Assembly (NCBI GenBank): GCA_016717285.1
Contig: JADKFU010000005.1
Span: 1,100,501-1,164,500, forward strand
Source of the DNA: Chitinophagaceae bacterium
GTDB lineage: Bacteria; Bacteroidota; Bacteroidia; Chitinophagales; UBA10324
Length of the DNA: 64,000 nucleotides
Direction: 5' to 3'
Position 1 is the stretch's first letter. Each line of letters begins with the position of its first letter. Below are positions 18,123 to 27,004 of this stretch, piece by piece. Under the pieces are notes generated by a model that ran no database searches, was not told the DNA's origin, and worked only from the letters and a program-made list of their open reading frames with translations. Made by a program: the position numbers and the translations under genes.

Positions 18123-18890
18123 ATGACCATTGATTTGAAATGGATGTTGTTAACAACTACATTCACTATCGCATGCTTATTTCATAATCAATTGTTCGCG
18201 CAATCAGCCATTGAACTTTTCAATCGTGCCGGGGAATCTTATAAAGCGAAACAATTTAGGGAGAGCGCAGATGATTATGAAAAATTGCTTTCGCAGAATT
18301 TTAAGAATGCAGAAGTGTACTACAACCTCGGCAATTGTTATTACAGAATGGACAGCATTGGTAAATCTATTCTCAATTATGAACGGGCGCTTAAACAATC
18401 TCCAAAGGACGAAGACATTATTTATAACCTGAAGCTGGCAAAGTTGAAATCTGTTGATGCAATTCAACCTGTTCCGCAACTTGCCCTCATCACGTGGTGG
18501 AACAATTTTATTTCCTATAATAGCTCCAAAGGCTGGAGCATGCTTGCCCTTGTTACAATCTGGCTCTGCCTTTTGGTGATTGTGTTTTATTTATTTGTAT
18601 GGAGAAGAAAAATCCTGAATTTATTTGCGATGTTGTTGATTGTCGTATCATTTTCCGCTTTGTCATTAGCTATTATTCAGCATGAGCATGAGGTAAGAGC
18701 AGACTTGGCTGTAGTGATCGTTCGAAATACATTTGTAAAAAGTGCTCCTGATGCAGGAGCAGGTGATCTTTTCCTGATTCATGAAGGTGCAGCTATTCTG
18801 ATTCTTGATCGTGTTGGTGACTGGAATAAGATCAGGTTGGAAGACGGTAAAGTAGGCTGGATGAGAAAGGAAGGTTTTGAGATCATTTGA
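18123..18890 (+). CDS. batE: BatE-like protein: TPR repeats, two membrane helices and SH3-like domain
   Basis: About 255 residues from the ATG at 18123, eight bases after the batD stop; in-frame starts at 18099 and 18084 overlap batD. Signal peptide to about NQLFAQ, TPR units (VYYNLGNCYYRMDSIGKSIL), two membrane helices (SMLALVTIWLCLLVIVFYLF and LNLFAMLLIVVSFSALSLAI), and a C-terminal bacterial SH3-like domain (VKSAPDAGAG, WNKIRLEDGKVGWMRKEGFE). It closes the Bat operon, as in other Bacteroidota. The SH3 domain points to peptidoglycan or peptide binding. Confidence 0.9.
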   Translation: MTIDLKWMLLTTTFTIACLFHNQLFAQSAIELFNRAGESYKAKQFRESADDYEKLLSQNFKNAEVYYNLGNCYYRMDSIGKSILNYERALKQSPKDEDIIYNLKLAKLKSVDAIQPVPQLALITWWNNFISYNSSKGWSMLALVTIWLCLLVIVFYLFVWRRKILNLFAMLLIVVSFSALSLAIIQHEHEVRADLAVVIVRNTFVKSAPDAGAGDLFLIHEGAAILILDRVGDWNKIRLEDGKVGWMRKEGFEII

Positions 18891-18995
18891 TTTTGCATCC
18901 AATAAATTGATATTCTCACATGTGATTGTATTCTTATTCAAATGTTTTGATCTTCTGAAAAAACTATTTATTATTTTACCGGAAATTTATTCCAC

Positions 18996-19436
18996 ATGAA
19001 AGCCACCGCTACGTTAAAAATTTTATCTGTACTGCTGTTGATCTGCACTATTTTAATCCTTAATTCCACGGGGCAGGTGAGAAGTGATGAACCACCTAAA
19101 CCACAAAACTTAAAAGTCTTACCTAAAGATATTTCTCATGATGAGTTGATTAAAACCATGCGTAATTTCTCCACAGCTTTAGGTGTGAAATGTATCGAAT
19201 GTCATGTAGGAACGCCCACTGCAGATGGTAAGATGGATTTCGATTTCGCCAGTGACACCAAACCTGAGAAAACAACGGCACGGGAGATGATGAGAATGGT
19301 GACGGCTATTAACTCAAAGTATATTGGTAAAATGAAAGATGATAAACTGGAGCGCATCACTTGTGTAACCTGTCATCGTGGAAGCACAAAACCTATGGTG
19401 AATGTGGATTCGTTGCCCGGACATTCACAGCATTGA
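18996..19436 (+). CDS. Diheme c-type cytochrome, photosynthetic reaction-centre cytochrome-like
   Basis: A 146-residue exported protein with a signal peptide of about 26 residues and two heme c attachment motifs, CIECH at 66-70 and CVTCH at 123-127. The surrounding pattern (PKDISHDELIKTMRNFSTAL, GVKCIECHVGTPTADGKMDF, KTTAREMMRMV, ITCVTCHRGS) is that of the CytoC_RC-like family common in non-phototrophic Bacteroidota and Acidobacteriota. MMRM supplies possible Met ligands. It presumably carries electrons in the periplasm; partner unknown. No oxidase or reductase gene is adjacent. Confidence 0.88.
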   Translation: MKATATLKILSVLLLICTILILNSTGQVRSDEPPKPQNLKVLPKDISHDELIKTMRNFSTALGVKCIECHVGTPTADGKMDFDFASDTKPEKTTAREMMRMVTAINSKYIGKMKDDKLERITCVTCHRGSTKPMVNVDSLPGHSQH

Positions 19437-19511
19437 TTTATAGGATTTCCTTAGTAGCGACGCATTTCAACTTGAAAGTTTTGTGCGGACTTTTATAGTA
19501 TCCTTTGCTTT

Positions 19512-20070
19512 AGGGTGTATGACAATTCCGTTATTTTTTTTCTCGTAAAAACTAAAAGCACGCAAAGTTAAATGCCCTTCTTTCCTTTGCGATCATTGTG
19601 ACATTTTGAGCGAATCTTTTCAGGGTGTATAACAATTCCAATGTTTTATTTCCCGCAAAAGCGCAAAGCACGCAAAGTTAAATGCCCTTCTTTCCTTTGC
19701 GATCATTGCGACCTTGCGAGCGACTCCTTTCAGGGCGTATAACAATTCCCATGTTTTATTTCCCGCAAAAGCGCAAAGCACGCAAAGTTAAATGCCCTTC
19801 TTTCCTTTGCGATCTTTGGGACATTGCGAGCGACTCCTTTCTGGGTGTATAACAATTCCAATGTTTTTTTCCCGCAAAAGCGCAAAGCATGCATAGTTAA
19901 ATGCCCTTCTTTCCTTTGCGATCTTTGCGACCTTGTGAGCGATTCCTTTCTGGGTGTATAACAATTCTAATGTTTTATTTCCCGCAAAAGCGCAAAGCAC
20001 GCAAAGTTAAATGCCCTTCTTTCCTTTGCGAGCTTTGCGACATTGCGAGCGACTCCTTCGCTCCGCGAAA
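19512..20070. repeat. Tandem array of five ~110-bp repeats
   Basis: The start point GGGTGTATAACAATTCCAAT and its variants recur at 19513, 19623, 19733, 19843 and 19952, a period of 110, 110, 110 and 109 bases. Each unit contains a run like GCAAAGCACGCAAAGTTAAA and a CTTTGCGATC segment. The first unit is the most diverged, and the array ends in a different GC-rich sequence near 20060. It occupies the 900-base gap between the cytochrome and msrB genes; no gene was found there. Confidence 0.92.
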
Positions 20071-20348
20071 TTGATTCAATATTTTCTCCTCCTCTCTCAG
20101 AGAGTGAAAATTCGGTCGCTGAGCGAAGCCGAAGCGCCCGAATTTTCAGCAATTAATTGTTAGGCTGCGGTGCGCCTTTCGAAATCGCTCAGGGAGCACC
20201 TTCGACTTTTGCCTGATATCAGTTCATGGCCACGAGACCAATCCCGATGATGTTTTTCTGAATAACGTTAGTGCATCTTATTATTTCAATTCATCATCAG
20301 CAAGAAGAATGCTTCAATACATTTATTACTGCATGCAATCCACCGGTT

Positions 20349-20870
20349 TTATATTTTCTCCGGTTCAAAATCAAGCACGACAGAATTCATACAAAATCTT
20401 TTCCCGGTAGGAGGTGGCCCATCATCGAACAGGTGTCCAAGGTGCGCACCGCAACGCCCGCACAATACTTCCAGCCGGTCCATGCCGTAAGAATGATCAG
20501 GTTGATAGATCACACTTTTCTCACGAATGGTTTCAAAGAAACTCGGCCAGCCGCAGGTGCTCGCAAACTTTGAATCAGACTTAAAAAGTGCATTGCCACA
20601 GGCGGCGCAATAGTAGATTCCCAAGCCTTCGTAATTCCAAAACTTTCCGGTAAAAGCCGATTCCGTCGCCTTATTGCGTGCTACCTCGAAAATGGAATCA
20701 GGCAACACCTTTTTCCACTCTGTGTCAGCAACATGAAGTATTGTAGTATCGGTTCTGGAGTAATAGGGATTTTCGGGATGCATATTTTTATTTTTTGAAA
20801 ATGAAGAAGCGGTTTGATTTTGACAATCGTAATAGCAAAAGATAAAAAGCAGGACGGTCATTAATTTCAC
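20349..20870 (-). CDS. msrB: Peptide-methionine (R)-S-oxide reductase, exported
   Basis: A 173-residue MsrB. Two zinc-binding CxxC pairs are present (YCAACGNALF and LCGRCGAHLGH), with the core SKFASTCGWPSFFE, a GPPPTGKRFCMNSV segment carrying the catalytic Cys, and the family His residues. The N-terminus is hydrophobic with Cys residues (LLFIFCYYDCQNQ), consistent with export, possibly as a lipoprotein. It repairs oxidised methionine in envelope proteins. It lies downstream of the cardiolipin synthase gene on the same strand with about 100 bases between. Confidence 0.95.
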   Translation of the reverse strand: MKLMTVLLFIFCYYDCQNQTASSFSKNKNMHPENPYYSRTDTTILHVADTEWKKVLPDSIFEVARNKATESAFTGKFWNYEGLGIYYCAACGNALFKSDSKFASTCGWPSFFETIREKSVIYQPDHSYGMDRLEVLCGRCGAHLGHLFDDGPPPTGKRFCMNSVVLDFEPEKI

Positions 20871-20966
20871 GGACAGGAAGATTTCTTTTCAGGTTTACGA
20901 AAATCGTAAATAGGATTTTCACTACGGAAAGATTATTTAAGACTTTTGCGTGCAGAGAAATACTTA

Positions 20967-22436
20967 CTACAATATCGGTGACACTAATTTTGCAATGGCT
21001 TCTGTCAATACGATCCATTTGCTTCTTTTCATCCATTCGTCAACTAAAATTTCCTCGCTGTCTTTCACATCATTATGAAAAGATGCCTTTAGCTGTTTAT
21101 TGATTTGCTGGTCGTAAATCACCGCTACTGCTTCAAAGTTAAGATCGAAACTGCGGAGATCCATATTAGCGGTTCCCACAATGGAAAGATTGTCGTCGGC
21201 GGCAATAGTCTTGGCATGAATGAATCCCTTTTTATACAGGAAGATACGGACGCCTGCCATCAGTAATTCCCCATAGTAAGCTCTTGATGCAAAATTTACG
21301 AACCTCGAATCAGAAATTCCGGGAACCAGTATTCTTACATCAACGCCACTTAATGCAGCTTTTTTAATCGCATCCAGAATGCTTTCGTTCGGAACAAAAT
21401 AGGGTGATGTGATGAAGAGTTCTGTCTGAGCTGTTGCAATGGCTGTAAAAAATGAAAGCATGATAGAAGCACGATCAGAATCCGGACCACTTCCCACAAT
21501 CTGTACTAATTTGTTTTGTTGATTTCTAACAGGTGGGAAAAATTCCGGCACCAGGTCGAGCTCATTGTCGCAACAGAAATTCCAGTTCGAAATGAAAAGA
21601 TATTGCAGTGAATAAATGCATTCGCCGCTTATTTTCAGGTGCGTATCTCTCCAGAATAAGGGTTTGGGTCTGTCATTAATGTATTTATCGGAAATGTTGA
21701 TGCCACCAATAAATCCCACTTTTCCATCCACGATAATAGTCTTCCGGTGGTCGCGGTAGTTGTAACGGTTAGCAAGAAAGAAGAATTTAATTTCATAAAA
21801 TGGCCTCGCATCAACACCTCCATCACGCAGCTCTTTAACAATTTTTTTCTTGATGCCATGACTGCCAAAGTCATCATAGATCAATCGGACAGTGACACCT
21901 GCCTTTGCTTTCCGTATCAACAGATCTTTAATCAGGTTGCCAATTTCATCATCATCGTAAATGTAATACTCAATGTGGATGTACTGCTCAGCCTGCTCGA
22001 GTGCGTTCAGCACCACGGGAAATTTTTGTTCGCCGTTGATCAGCAGCTCTACTGAATTTGTGTTGCTCAATGGTGAAAACGAATCTTTTAACAACAGCGA
22101 TACAAGTCCCTGTTTGTTGCCAATGGTAGTTGCATATAGCTCCTGGTTTTCACTTGTTTCCGTATATGCCCATTGTCTTAACCGGTCCCGTAATTCTTTA
22201 TTCTTGAATAGTTTTTTCTTATACAGCTTGTTCTTTCTGTAATTCATTCCAAAAGTGAAATAGATGATGATTCCTATGAAGGGCAGGAAAAATATTATCA
22301 GCAGGTAGGCTAATGTTTTGGTGGAATTTTGCGTGTCAAGAATCACTTTTACTGCTACACGGATAGTGATAAGAATGAAAGCAATGAATAATAATAAATT
22401 TACATAAGGGTATGGAGTCATGCTGTTAATTTCCAT
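20967..22436 (-). CDS. cls: Cardiolipin synthase (phospholipase D family)
   Basis: About 489 residues from the ATG at 22436; a TTG lies one codon upstream. Two N-terminal membrane helices (about 10-25 and 38-60) are followed by two phospholipase D domains with HKD motifs HRKTIIVDGKVGFIGG and HAKTIAADDNLSIVGTANMD. This is the usual bacterial cardiolipin synthase layout and length. The enzyme makes cardiolipin at the inner membrane from phosphatidylglycerol. Single gene, no operon partner evident. Confidence 0.95.
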   Translation of the reverse strand: MEINSMTPYPYVNLLLFIAFILITIRVAVKVILDTQNSTKTLAYLLIIFFLPFIGIIIYFTFGMNYRKNKLYKKKLFKNKELRDRLRQWAYTETSENQELYATTIGNKQGLVSLLLKDSFSPLSNTNSVELLINGEQKFPVVLNALEQAEQYIHIEYYIYDDDEIGNLIKDLLIRKAKAGVTVRLIYDDFGSHGIKKKIVKELRDGGVDARPFYEIKFFFLANRYNYRDHRKTIIVDGKVGFIGGINISDKYINDRPKPLFWRDTHLKISGECIYSLQYLFISNWNFCCDNELDLVPEFFPPVRNQQNKLVQIVGSGPDSDRASIMLSFFTAIATAQTELFITSPYFVPNESILDAIKKAALSGVDVRILVPGISDSRFVNFASRAYYGELLMAGVRIFLYKKGFIHAKTIAADDNLSIVGTANMDLRSFDLNFEAVAVIYDQQINKQLKASFHNDVKDSEEILVDEWMKRSKWIVLTEAIAKLVSPIL

Positions 22437-22663
22437 CAAGATAAATTAATTAGGCAAGGTGGTTGCAGGAAAGCTTTCGCTTTTAGGGCTGCTTCAAGCA
22501 CTGATTGATGATTTAAAGACATTGTTGTTAAGTGAAAATAAATGAAAACGGTGACATGCCGGAGGATGATTTATATAAATACGCAATCTGTTTATAATGA
22601 TTAAATGAGTTGAGCATTCAACGTTTCTTATTCTTCAATTGCATTCCACCGCGACCAGTCCAG

Positions 22664-23431
22664 CTATTGCTCCCCCAACCATTGTCGAAACGCCGTCGCC
22701 TTTTCCCTGCTCACAATAACATCCTCTTCAGAATCCGGTTTCAAATCCAACTTGAGCTTTGATCCGAACCACAAGTGCACCTTTACAATAGCGTTCAGTG
22801 TAACAATAAACTGCCGGTTCGCTCTTATGAATTTCTTCGCATCAAGAGATATTTCAATTTCATCCAGCGTCTGATCAATGATGTACTCACGGTTATCAAA
22901 TGTTTTGATGAAGTTGTTTTTTTTCCTGGTGAAGAAGTAAGCCACTTCGGATACTTCTACAGGTATCAAACGGTCACCTTGTTTTATAAGGAAGCGTTCG
23001 CGCAAGGTATTTTGTTTCTGAAGTTCCAGCAGCAGAGATTGAATCAAACCCTCCTGTTGTTTTTGAGAATACAGTTTCTTTACCTGTTTCAACTTCTCTA
23101 TGCTTCGCTGCAACTCTTGTTGCTTTACAGGCTTCAATAAATAATCGATGCTGTTTACTTTAAAGGCCCTGATTGCATATTCATCATACGCTGTAATAAA
23201 TATAACCGGACAGCTTACAGATGCTTTCTCAAAAATGTCAAAGCTTTTCCCATCTCCCAGCTCTATGTCCATCAACAACAAATCTGGAGCAGGATGATCG
23301 TTTAGCCATGCAATGCTTTTCCTCACCGAATCCAATATCGCCATCACTTTAAAAGCAGGATCGATTTCCATCAAGATATCTTTCAACCTTCTTGCCGCCA
23401 GGGCTTCATCTTCTATGATGGCAATATTCAT
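22664..23431 (-). CDS. LytTR-family response regulator
   Basis: A 255-residue regulator: a receiver domain with acidic IIEDE, phospho-acceptor Asp55 in LLLMDIELGD, the Thr in VIFITAYDEYAIRAF and Lys in YLLKPV, then a LytTR DNA-binding domain (about 150-255) with FLIKQGDRLIPVEVSEVAYF, KKFIRANRQFIV and GSKLKLDL. The start overlaps the stop of the kinase gene upstream by four bases, so they form a coupled two-component pair. Targets are unknown; the S41 protease and beta-barrel genes just upstream on the same strand are candidates. Confidence 0.95.
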   Translation of the reverse strand: MNIAIIEDEALAARRLKDILMEIDPAFKVMAILDSVRKSIAWLNDHPAPDLLLMDIELGDGKSFDIFEKASVSCPVIFITAYDEYAIRAFKVNSIDYLLKPVKQQELQRSIEKLKQVKKLYSQKQQEGLIQSLLLELQKQNTLRERFLIKQGDRLIPVEVSEVAYFFTRKKNNFIKTFDNREYIIDQTLDEIEISLDAKKFIRANRQFIVTLNAIVKVHLWFGSKLKLDLKPDSEEDVIVSREKATAFRQWLGEQ

Positions 23432-24471
23432 CTGTTTGAGTTTTTTATAAGCGGTACGGAAACAATAAACTTCCCATTGCTGTCAGCTATTTCCGGAGCA
23501 GGAGCATGCAACAACTTGTATTTCGAAAAAATGCTGGCCAAACCTTTTTGTGTAGAGTTGAGCTGCACTGATTTCGGACGCAAGTCATTAGTTACTTCCA
23601 ACCGGTTGTTCTGTTCAGACGAAATCGTTACCTGCAAAGGAAAATCGGCAGAGACCTCATTGTGTTTTACTGCATTCTCCAGTAACAATTGTAAAGTGAG
23701 CGGTGGAATCAATTGATCCATATCTTCTTTGCTTACCGCAATATTCATCAGGAGCCCATTCTCAAACCTTGTTTTCAACAGGAAGAAATAAGCCTGGATG
23801 AAATCCAGTTCTTCAGCTACGGTGATCAGCACTTTATCATTGCTTTGCAAAAGGTATCGGTAAACGAATGACAGCTCTTCTACAAATTTCTTTGCCCGGT
23901 GCTGATCTTCATCGATCAATCCGATGAGTGAATTGAGTGAATTGAAAAGAAAATGCGGTTTCACCTGTTCTTTCAATGAATCGTACTGGCTCTGCAGATT
24001 TTCCCTTTTCAAAGATTCCGCTTCCACCGCAAGTGTTTTCCATTCAGTAAGTGAATACATGAGTTCATAAATAGACACTATCATCATCGAGAAAACAAGA
24101 ATTAAACCACCGGTGTAGAAATAGTCGGTGATGGAAAATACTTCGCCATAGTAATTGCTGAAACTCAATAATCCGGTTATCAAAAACCCTTCTGCCATAG
24201 AGACTACAGCAGTAGAAATAAAAAGCAGCACCATCCGCAGGAAAGTATTTGCAAAACCCGGATATCTTCTTCTCCAGAAAGCGATCACTTCTCTTGCAAT
24301 GCTCCAACAGATAAAAACGAATATAAAATCGGTGAGCAACTGCTTCCACCACGACCTGTTCTCTGAAATGATTGCACCTGCGTTCACGGCAATGGTATAC
24401 AACACCGATAGTAAAGGCATGCCGATGAAACGCAGGTATTTATCCTGTAGAACATCAGAAGTTTTTTTCAT
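23428..24471 (-). CDS. LytS-type sensor histidine kinase
   Basis: About 347 residues from the ATG at 24471; a TTG at 24528 would add 19 residues. Four membrane segments are followed by a His_kinase domain with EQVKPHFLFNSLNSLIGLID, where the His is phosphorylated, and an ATP-binding domain with IPPLTLQLLLENAVKHNEVS and TQKGLASI. There is no large periplasmic sensor domain, so it likely senses a membrane signal. It is encoded with, and overlaps, the LytTR regulator downstream. Confidence 0.93.
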   Translation of the reverse strand: MKKTSDVLQDKYLRFIGMPLLSVLYTIAVNAGAIISENRSWWKQLLTDFIFVFICWSIAREVIAFWRRRYPGFANTFLRMVLLFISTAVVSMAEGFLITGLLSFSNYYGEVFSITDYFYTGGLILVFSMMIVSIYELMYSLTEWKTLAVEAESLKRENLQSQYDSLKEQVKPHFLFNSLNSLIGLIDEDQHRAKKFVEELSFVYRYLLQSNDKVLITVAEELDFIQAYFFLLKTRFENGLLMNIAVSKEDMDQLIPPLTLQLLLENAVKHNEVSADFPLQVTISSEQNNRLEVTNDLRPKSVQLNSTQKGLASIFSKYKLLHAPAPEIADSNGKFIVSVPLIKNSNR

Positions 24472-24564
24472 GGGCACCTTCACGCGATTCAGTATTATTT
24501 TTTGTAAAGATGAAATTTCAGGTTGCAAGAATGTTGATGGAGCACAGATAAGTATCAGGAAATT

Positions 24565-25584
24565 TTAAAGCAATTCCATGGCTTTTTCCAACTCTTTGTC
24601 TACACCGGAAAGAGTTTCCTCTTTTGTATTTACCAGTTGAATATCCGGTTGCACGCCAATGCCTTCCAGGCTGTTTCCCGACGCATCCCTGTAATCTCCA
24701 ATGCTGATAAAATAAAACCATCCGTTGGGCAGTTCACGGGCAATGTTATCAGAAAAAGCACCTGAAGTATAATCCCCTAACTGCGTTACAGTAGAAAGCT
24801 GCTGCATGGCAAGTGTGAATGTTTCTCCTGCACTTTCCGTCCAGCGTGAAGTAAGTAAAATTACCGGTTTGAGATATTGAGTTTTCCCTTCAGGTTGCAC
24901 ATACCATTCAAACGGTTCCGTAAAATCATTGTGCGAGGGTCCTGATTTTTTCCGCACCGTCATGTACAATGCCTGCTGCGATGCAAATCTTCCTGCCACC
25001 AATTGAGCAGTAGCATCATTGCCTCCCGGATTATCGCGAATGTCGATCACCATTCCATCAGTGTGTTGTAACTCATCCATAATCTGATCCAATGCATCTT
25101 CAAAAAAATGCTGTGAAGGAATGAAATCACCAAGGTGAAGGTAGCCGATGTTACCGGGCAATGTACCATAATCTATCGCTGCGCCGTAATGAGTGAACCC
25201 TGTCACATAATTTTCTTTTACAACATCCAGTGAAAAATCTGTCTGCACTTTCAACGTATCAAAAATTCCGGATTCAATGCGTGGTTCATTCGCGGTAGTA
25301 ATAACGTACACGTGGTTATCATTCAGCGGATCAATCATGGAATGAAAGATCTCTTTTAATCCGGCATCTGTAGTCTGCATCGTAACCAACTGGCTGTATT
25401 GATTATAAGTTTCCTGCCAGTCGATTTCCTTAGCGTCAAAAAGTCCGTACCATTCATCGTATCCTTTCCATAGTGCTTCGAAATTGGAAACAGGATCATT
25501 GGACACTTCCGGTTCAAGTAATGTTTTTTCGCACGAAGCAAATGCAATAGAAAGAAAGGAGAGGAGAAGGAGTTGCGTTCTCAT
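24565..25584 (-). CDS. S41-family peptidase-like lipoprotein
   Basis: A 339-residue exported protein with a lipoprotein-type signal (LLLLSFLSIAFASCEK, probable lipidated Cys). A tail-specific protease helical domain precedes the catalytic domain with DGMVIDIRDNPGGNDATA, VILLTSRWTESAGETFTLAM (likely nucleophile Ser in ESAGE) and a late GVQPDIQL. A clear PDZ domain is not evident, as in the short S41 members of Bacteroidota. It probably acts at the outer membrane or in the periplasm. It is one of four same-strand genes running from the beta-barrel gene to the LytTR gene. Confidence 0.88.
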   Translation of the reverse strand: MRTQLLLLSFLSIAFASCEKTLLEPEVSNDPVSNFEALWKGYDEWYGLFDAKEIDWQETYNQYSQLVTMQTTDAGLKEIFHSMIDPLNDNHVYVITTANEPRIESGIFDTLKVQTDFSLDVVKENYVTGFTHYGAAIDYGTLPGNIGYLHLGDFIPSQHFFEDALDQIMDELQHTDGMVIDIRDNPGGNDATAQLVAGRFASQQALYMTVRKKSGPSHNDFTEPFEWYVQPEGKTQYLKPVILLTSRWTESAGETFTLAMQQLSTVTQLGDYTSGAFSDNIARELPNGWFYFISIGDYRDASGNSLEGIGVQPDIQLVNTKEETLSGVDKELEKAMELL

Positions 25585-25626
25585 GTTGTTATTTTTAGAG
25601 TAACTGTTTAGAAATTTCTTGCATGT

Positions 25627-26442
25627 TCAAAACGTGTAATCAACTGTCGCTACAAGGAGATTGGAAAATAATTTCAGTGGCAGGGTTTCATTATCCTTCA
25701 GCCACTCAAATTCATAGGTCGCACCAATGCGCCACTTATCCGACAATTGACGATGGTAACCGAGTTGCAGATTGACTTGCTGATAATGACCTAAGGAAAC
25801 GAACTGCGTTCCATCAAAGAAAGCACCCAGTAATTTCATTTCTGGCTGAGACACCGTACCGCTGTAGGGGAAACGGGAATTCAGACTAACAACTGGAAGC
25901 TGCAGACCTGCAGTCCAATCATTTTTAGCATCAGGATGAAAATGTATGGTTGCAGCTGCAAGAAGGGAAGCGGTATTGATAATACCGAGGTTCACAAATG
26001 TGGAAGGATACATCAGTTGTTCGCGGATGCCGCCACCGGCACTAATCGTATACGATGCTTTGCGTACCACATCATATTCATAGCCAAGCTCCAGCACAGC
26101 AGTGAGTGTATTTCCCTCTACGAAGAAAGAATCCGTGATAATATTTCCGTAGATGTCTTCCGTGGTATTGTAAAGTTTACGGTCACCATATGCGGGTGGA
26201 ATCAATGTTCCTGTAGCGAAAGAAAATGAACCCTTCCAGTTCGACCTGTTATGCTTTCCCTCATAATACAGATCAGCAGTTATTTCATTCGCTCTGTATA
26301 TTAAAGGAGAAAATTGTGCATCCAGCAAATGAGTTTGTTGTCCGCCTAACTGCATACCGAGACGGTTAAAGTGTTGACTTGTATCCTGGGCATGCAAGGC
26401 AGTCCATGCCAGTAGCAAGAGCATTAAAGAATAAAATTTCAT
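25627..26442 (-). CDS. Predicted outer-membrane beta-barrel protein
   Basis: About 271 residues from the ATG at 26442, which gives a clean signal peptide (MKFYSLMLLLLAWTALHAQ); the longer frame to 26565 adds 41 residues with no sense. The rest shows alternating beta strands rich in aromatic residues (WKGSFSFATGTLIP, LGYHRQLSDKWRIGATYEFE) and ends in VATVDYTF, a typical outer-membrane C-terminal strand with terminal Phe. I do not recognise a family. It lies 42 bases upstream of the S41 protease gene and is probably in its operon. Confidence 0.75.
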   Translation of the reverse strand: MKFYSLMLLLLAWTALHAQDTSQHFNRLGMQLGGQQTHLLDAQFSPLIYRANEITADLYYEGKHNRSNWKGSFSFATGTLIPPAYGDRKLYNTTEDIYGNIITDSFFVEGNTLTAVLELGYEYDVVRKASYTISAGGGIREQLMYPSTFVNLGIINTASLLAAATIHFHPDAKNDWTAGLQLPVVSLNSRFPYSGTVSQPEMKLLGAFFDGTQFVSLGHYQQVNLQLGYHRQLSDKWRIGATYEFEWLKDNETLPLKLFSNLLVATVDYTF

Positions 26443-27004
26443 GAGTTTTTGTTTTTGATGAAGCAAAGGTGTTGCAGCATTCTTCCCTGCAAAAGTGCTT
26501 TCCTTTAAAACGGATGAAATGGGAATTGAACTGTAATAACAGTTTATTGAAGCGAAGGAGGCCACTGGTAAAACAGCATCAATGCAACGTCATTATATAT
26601 GCGATCAAAACGGTCATTATGTATTTTAATATGTAAGACCACTAAATATCTACATGGTTACGGTGAATCTCAAAGAGAACGGAAGACGCAATCAAGCCGT
26701 CATTGTGTTCAGGATTCATCGAACATCCCGCCCAATTATAGCCGTCATTGCGATCCTGTCCCACCAATGCCGTTAAAGCACTAAATACTGGCGGGAAAAG
26801 CAATGGCTGATATAAGCAACGACGTCACCCTATGTTTACAAGCGGTGCATCAACATCATCATTGTCCGCAGCGCGCTTAGAGCAATCCCGTTTTCTATTC
26901 GGTTTCTTCATTGCAGCCTTAATAACGGTAAAGCTATTCACTGATAATAGCAACGCCGTCATCTTTCGATAGCAAAGAGGGGTGAAAGCTTTCGTTGCGA
27001 ATTG
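26443..27004. other. Intergenic stretch with no recognised gene
   Basis: Read on both strands. The open frames are short and lack any family resemblance, and I found no RNA gene, terminator or repeat. It separates the beta-barrel operon from the T9SS tail-fibre-like gene, both on the reverse strand. Confidence 0.6.

Noticed and set aside
19788..20152. Two reverse-strand frames with repeated KERRAFN-type peptides
   Set aside because: They are produced by the 110-bp tandem array; the units carry no start signals and the frames break when the period shifts by one base.
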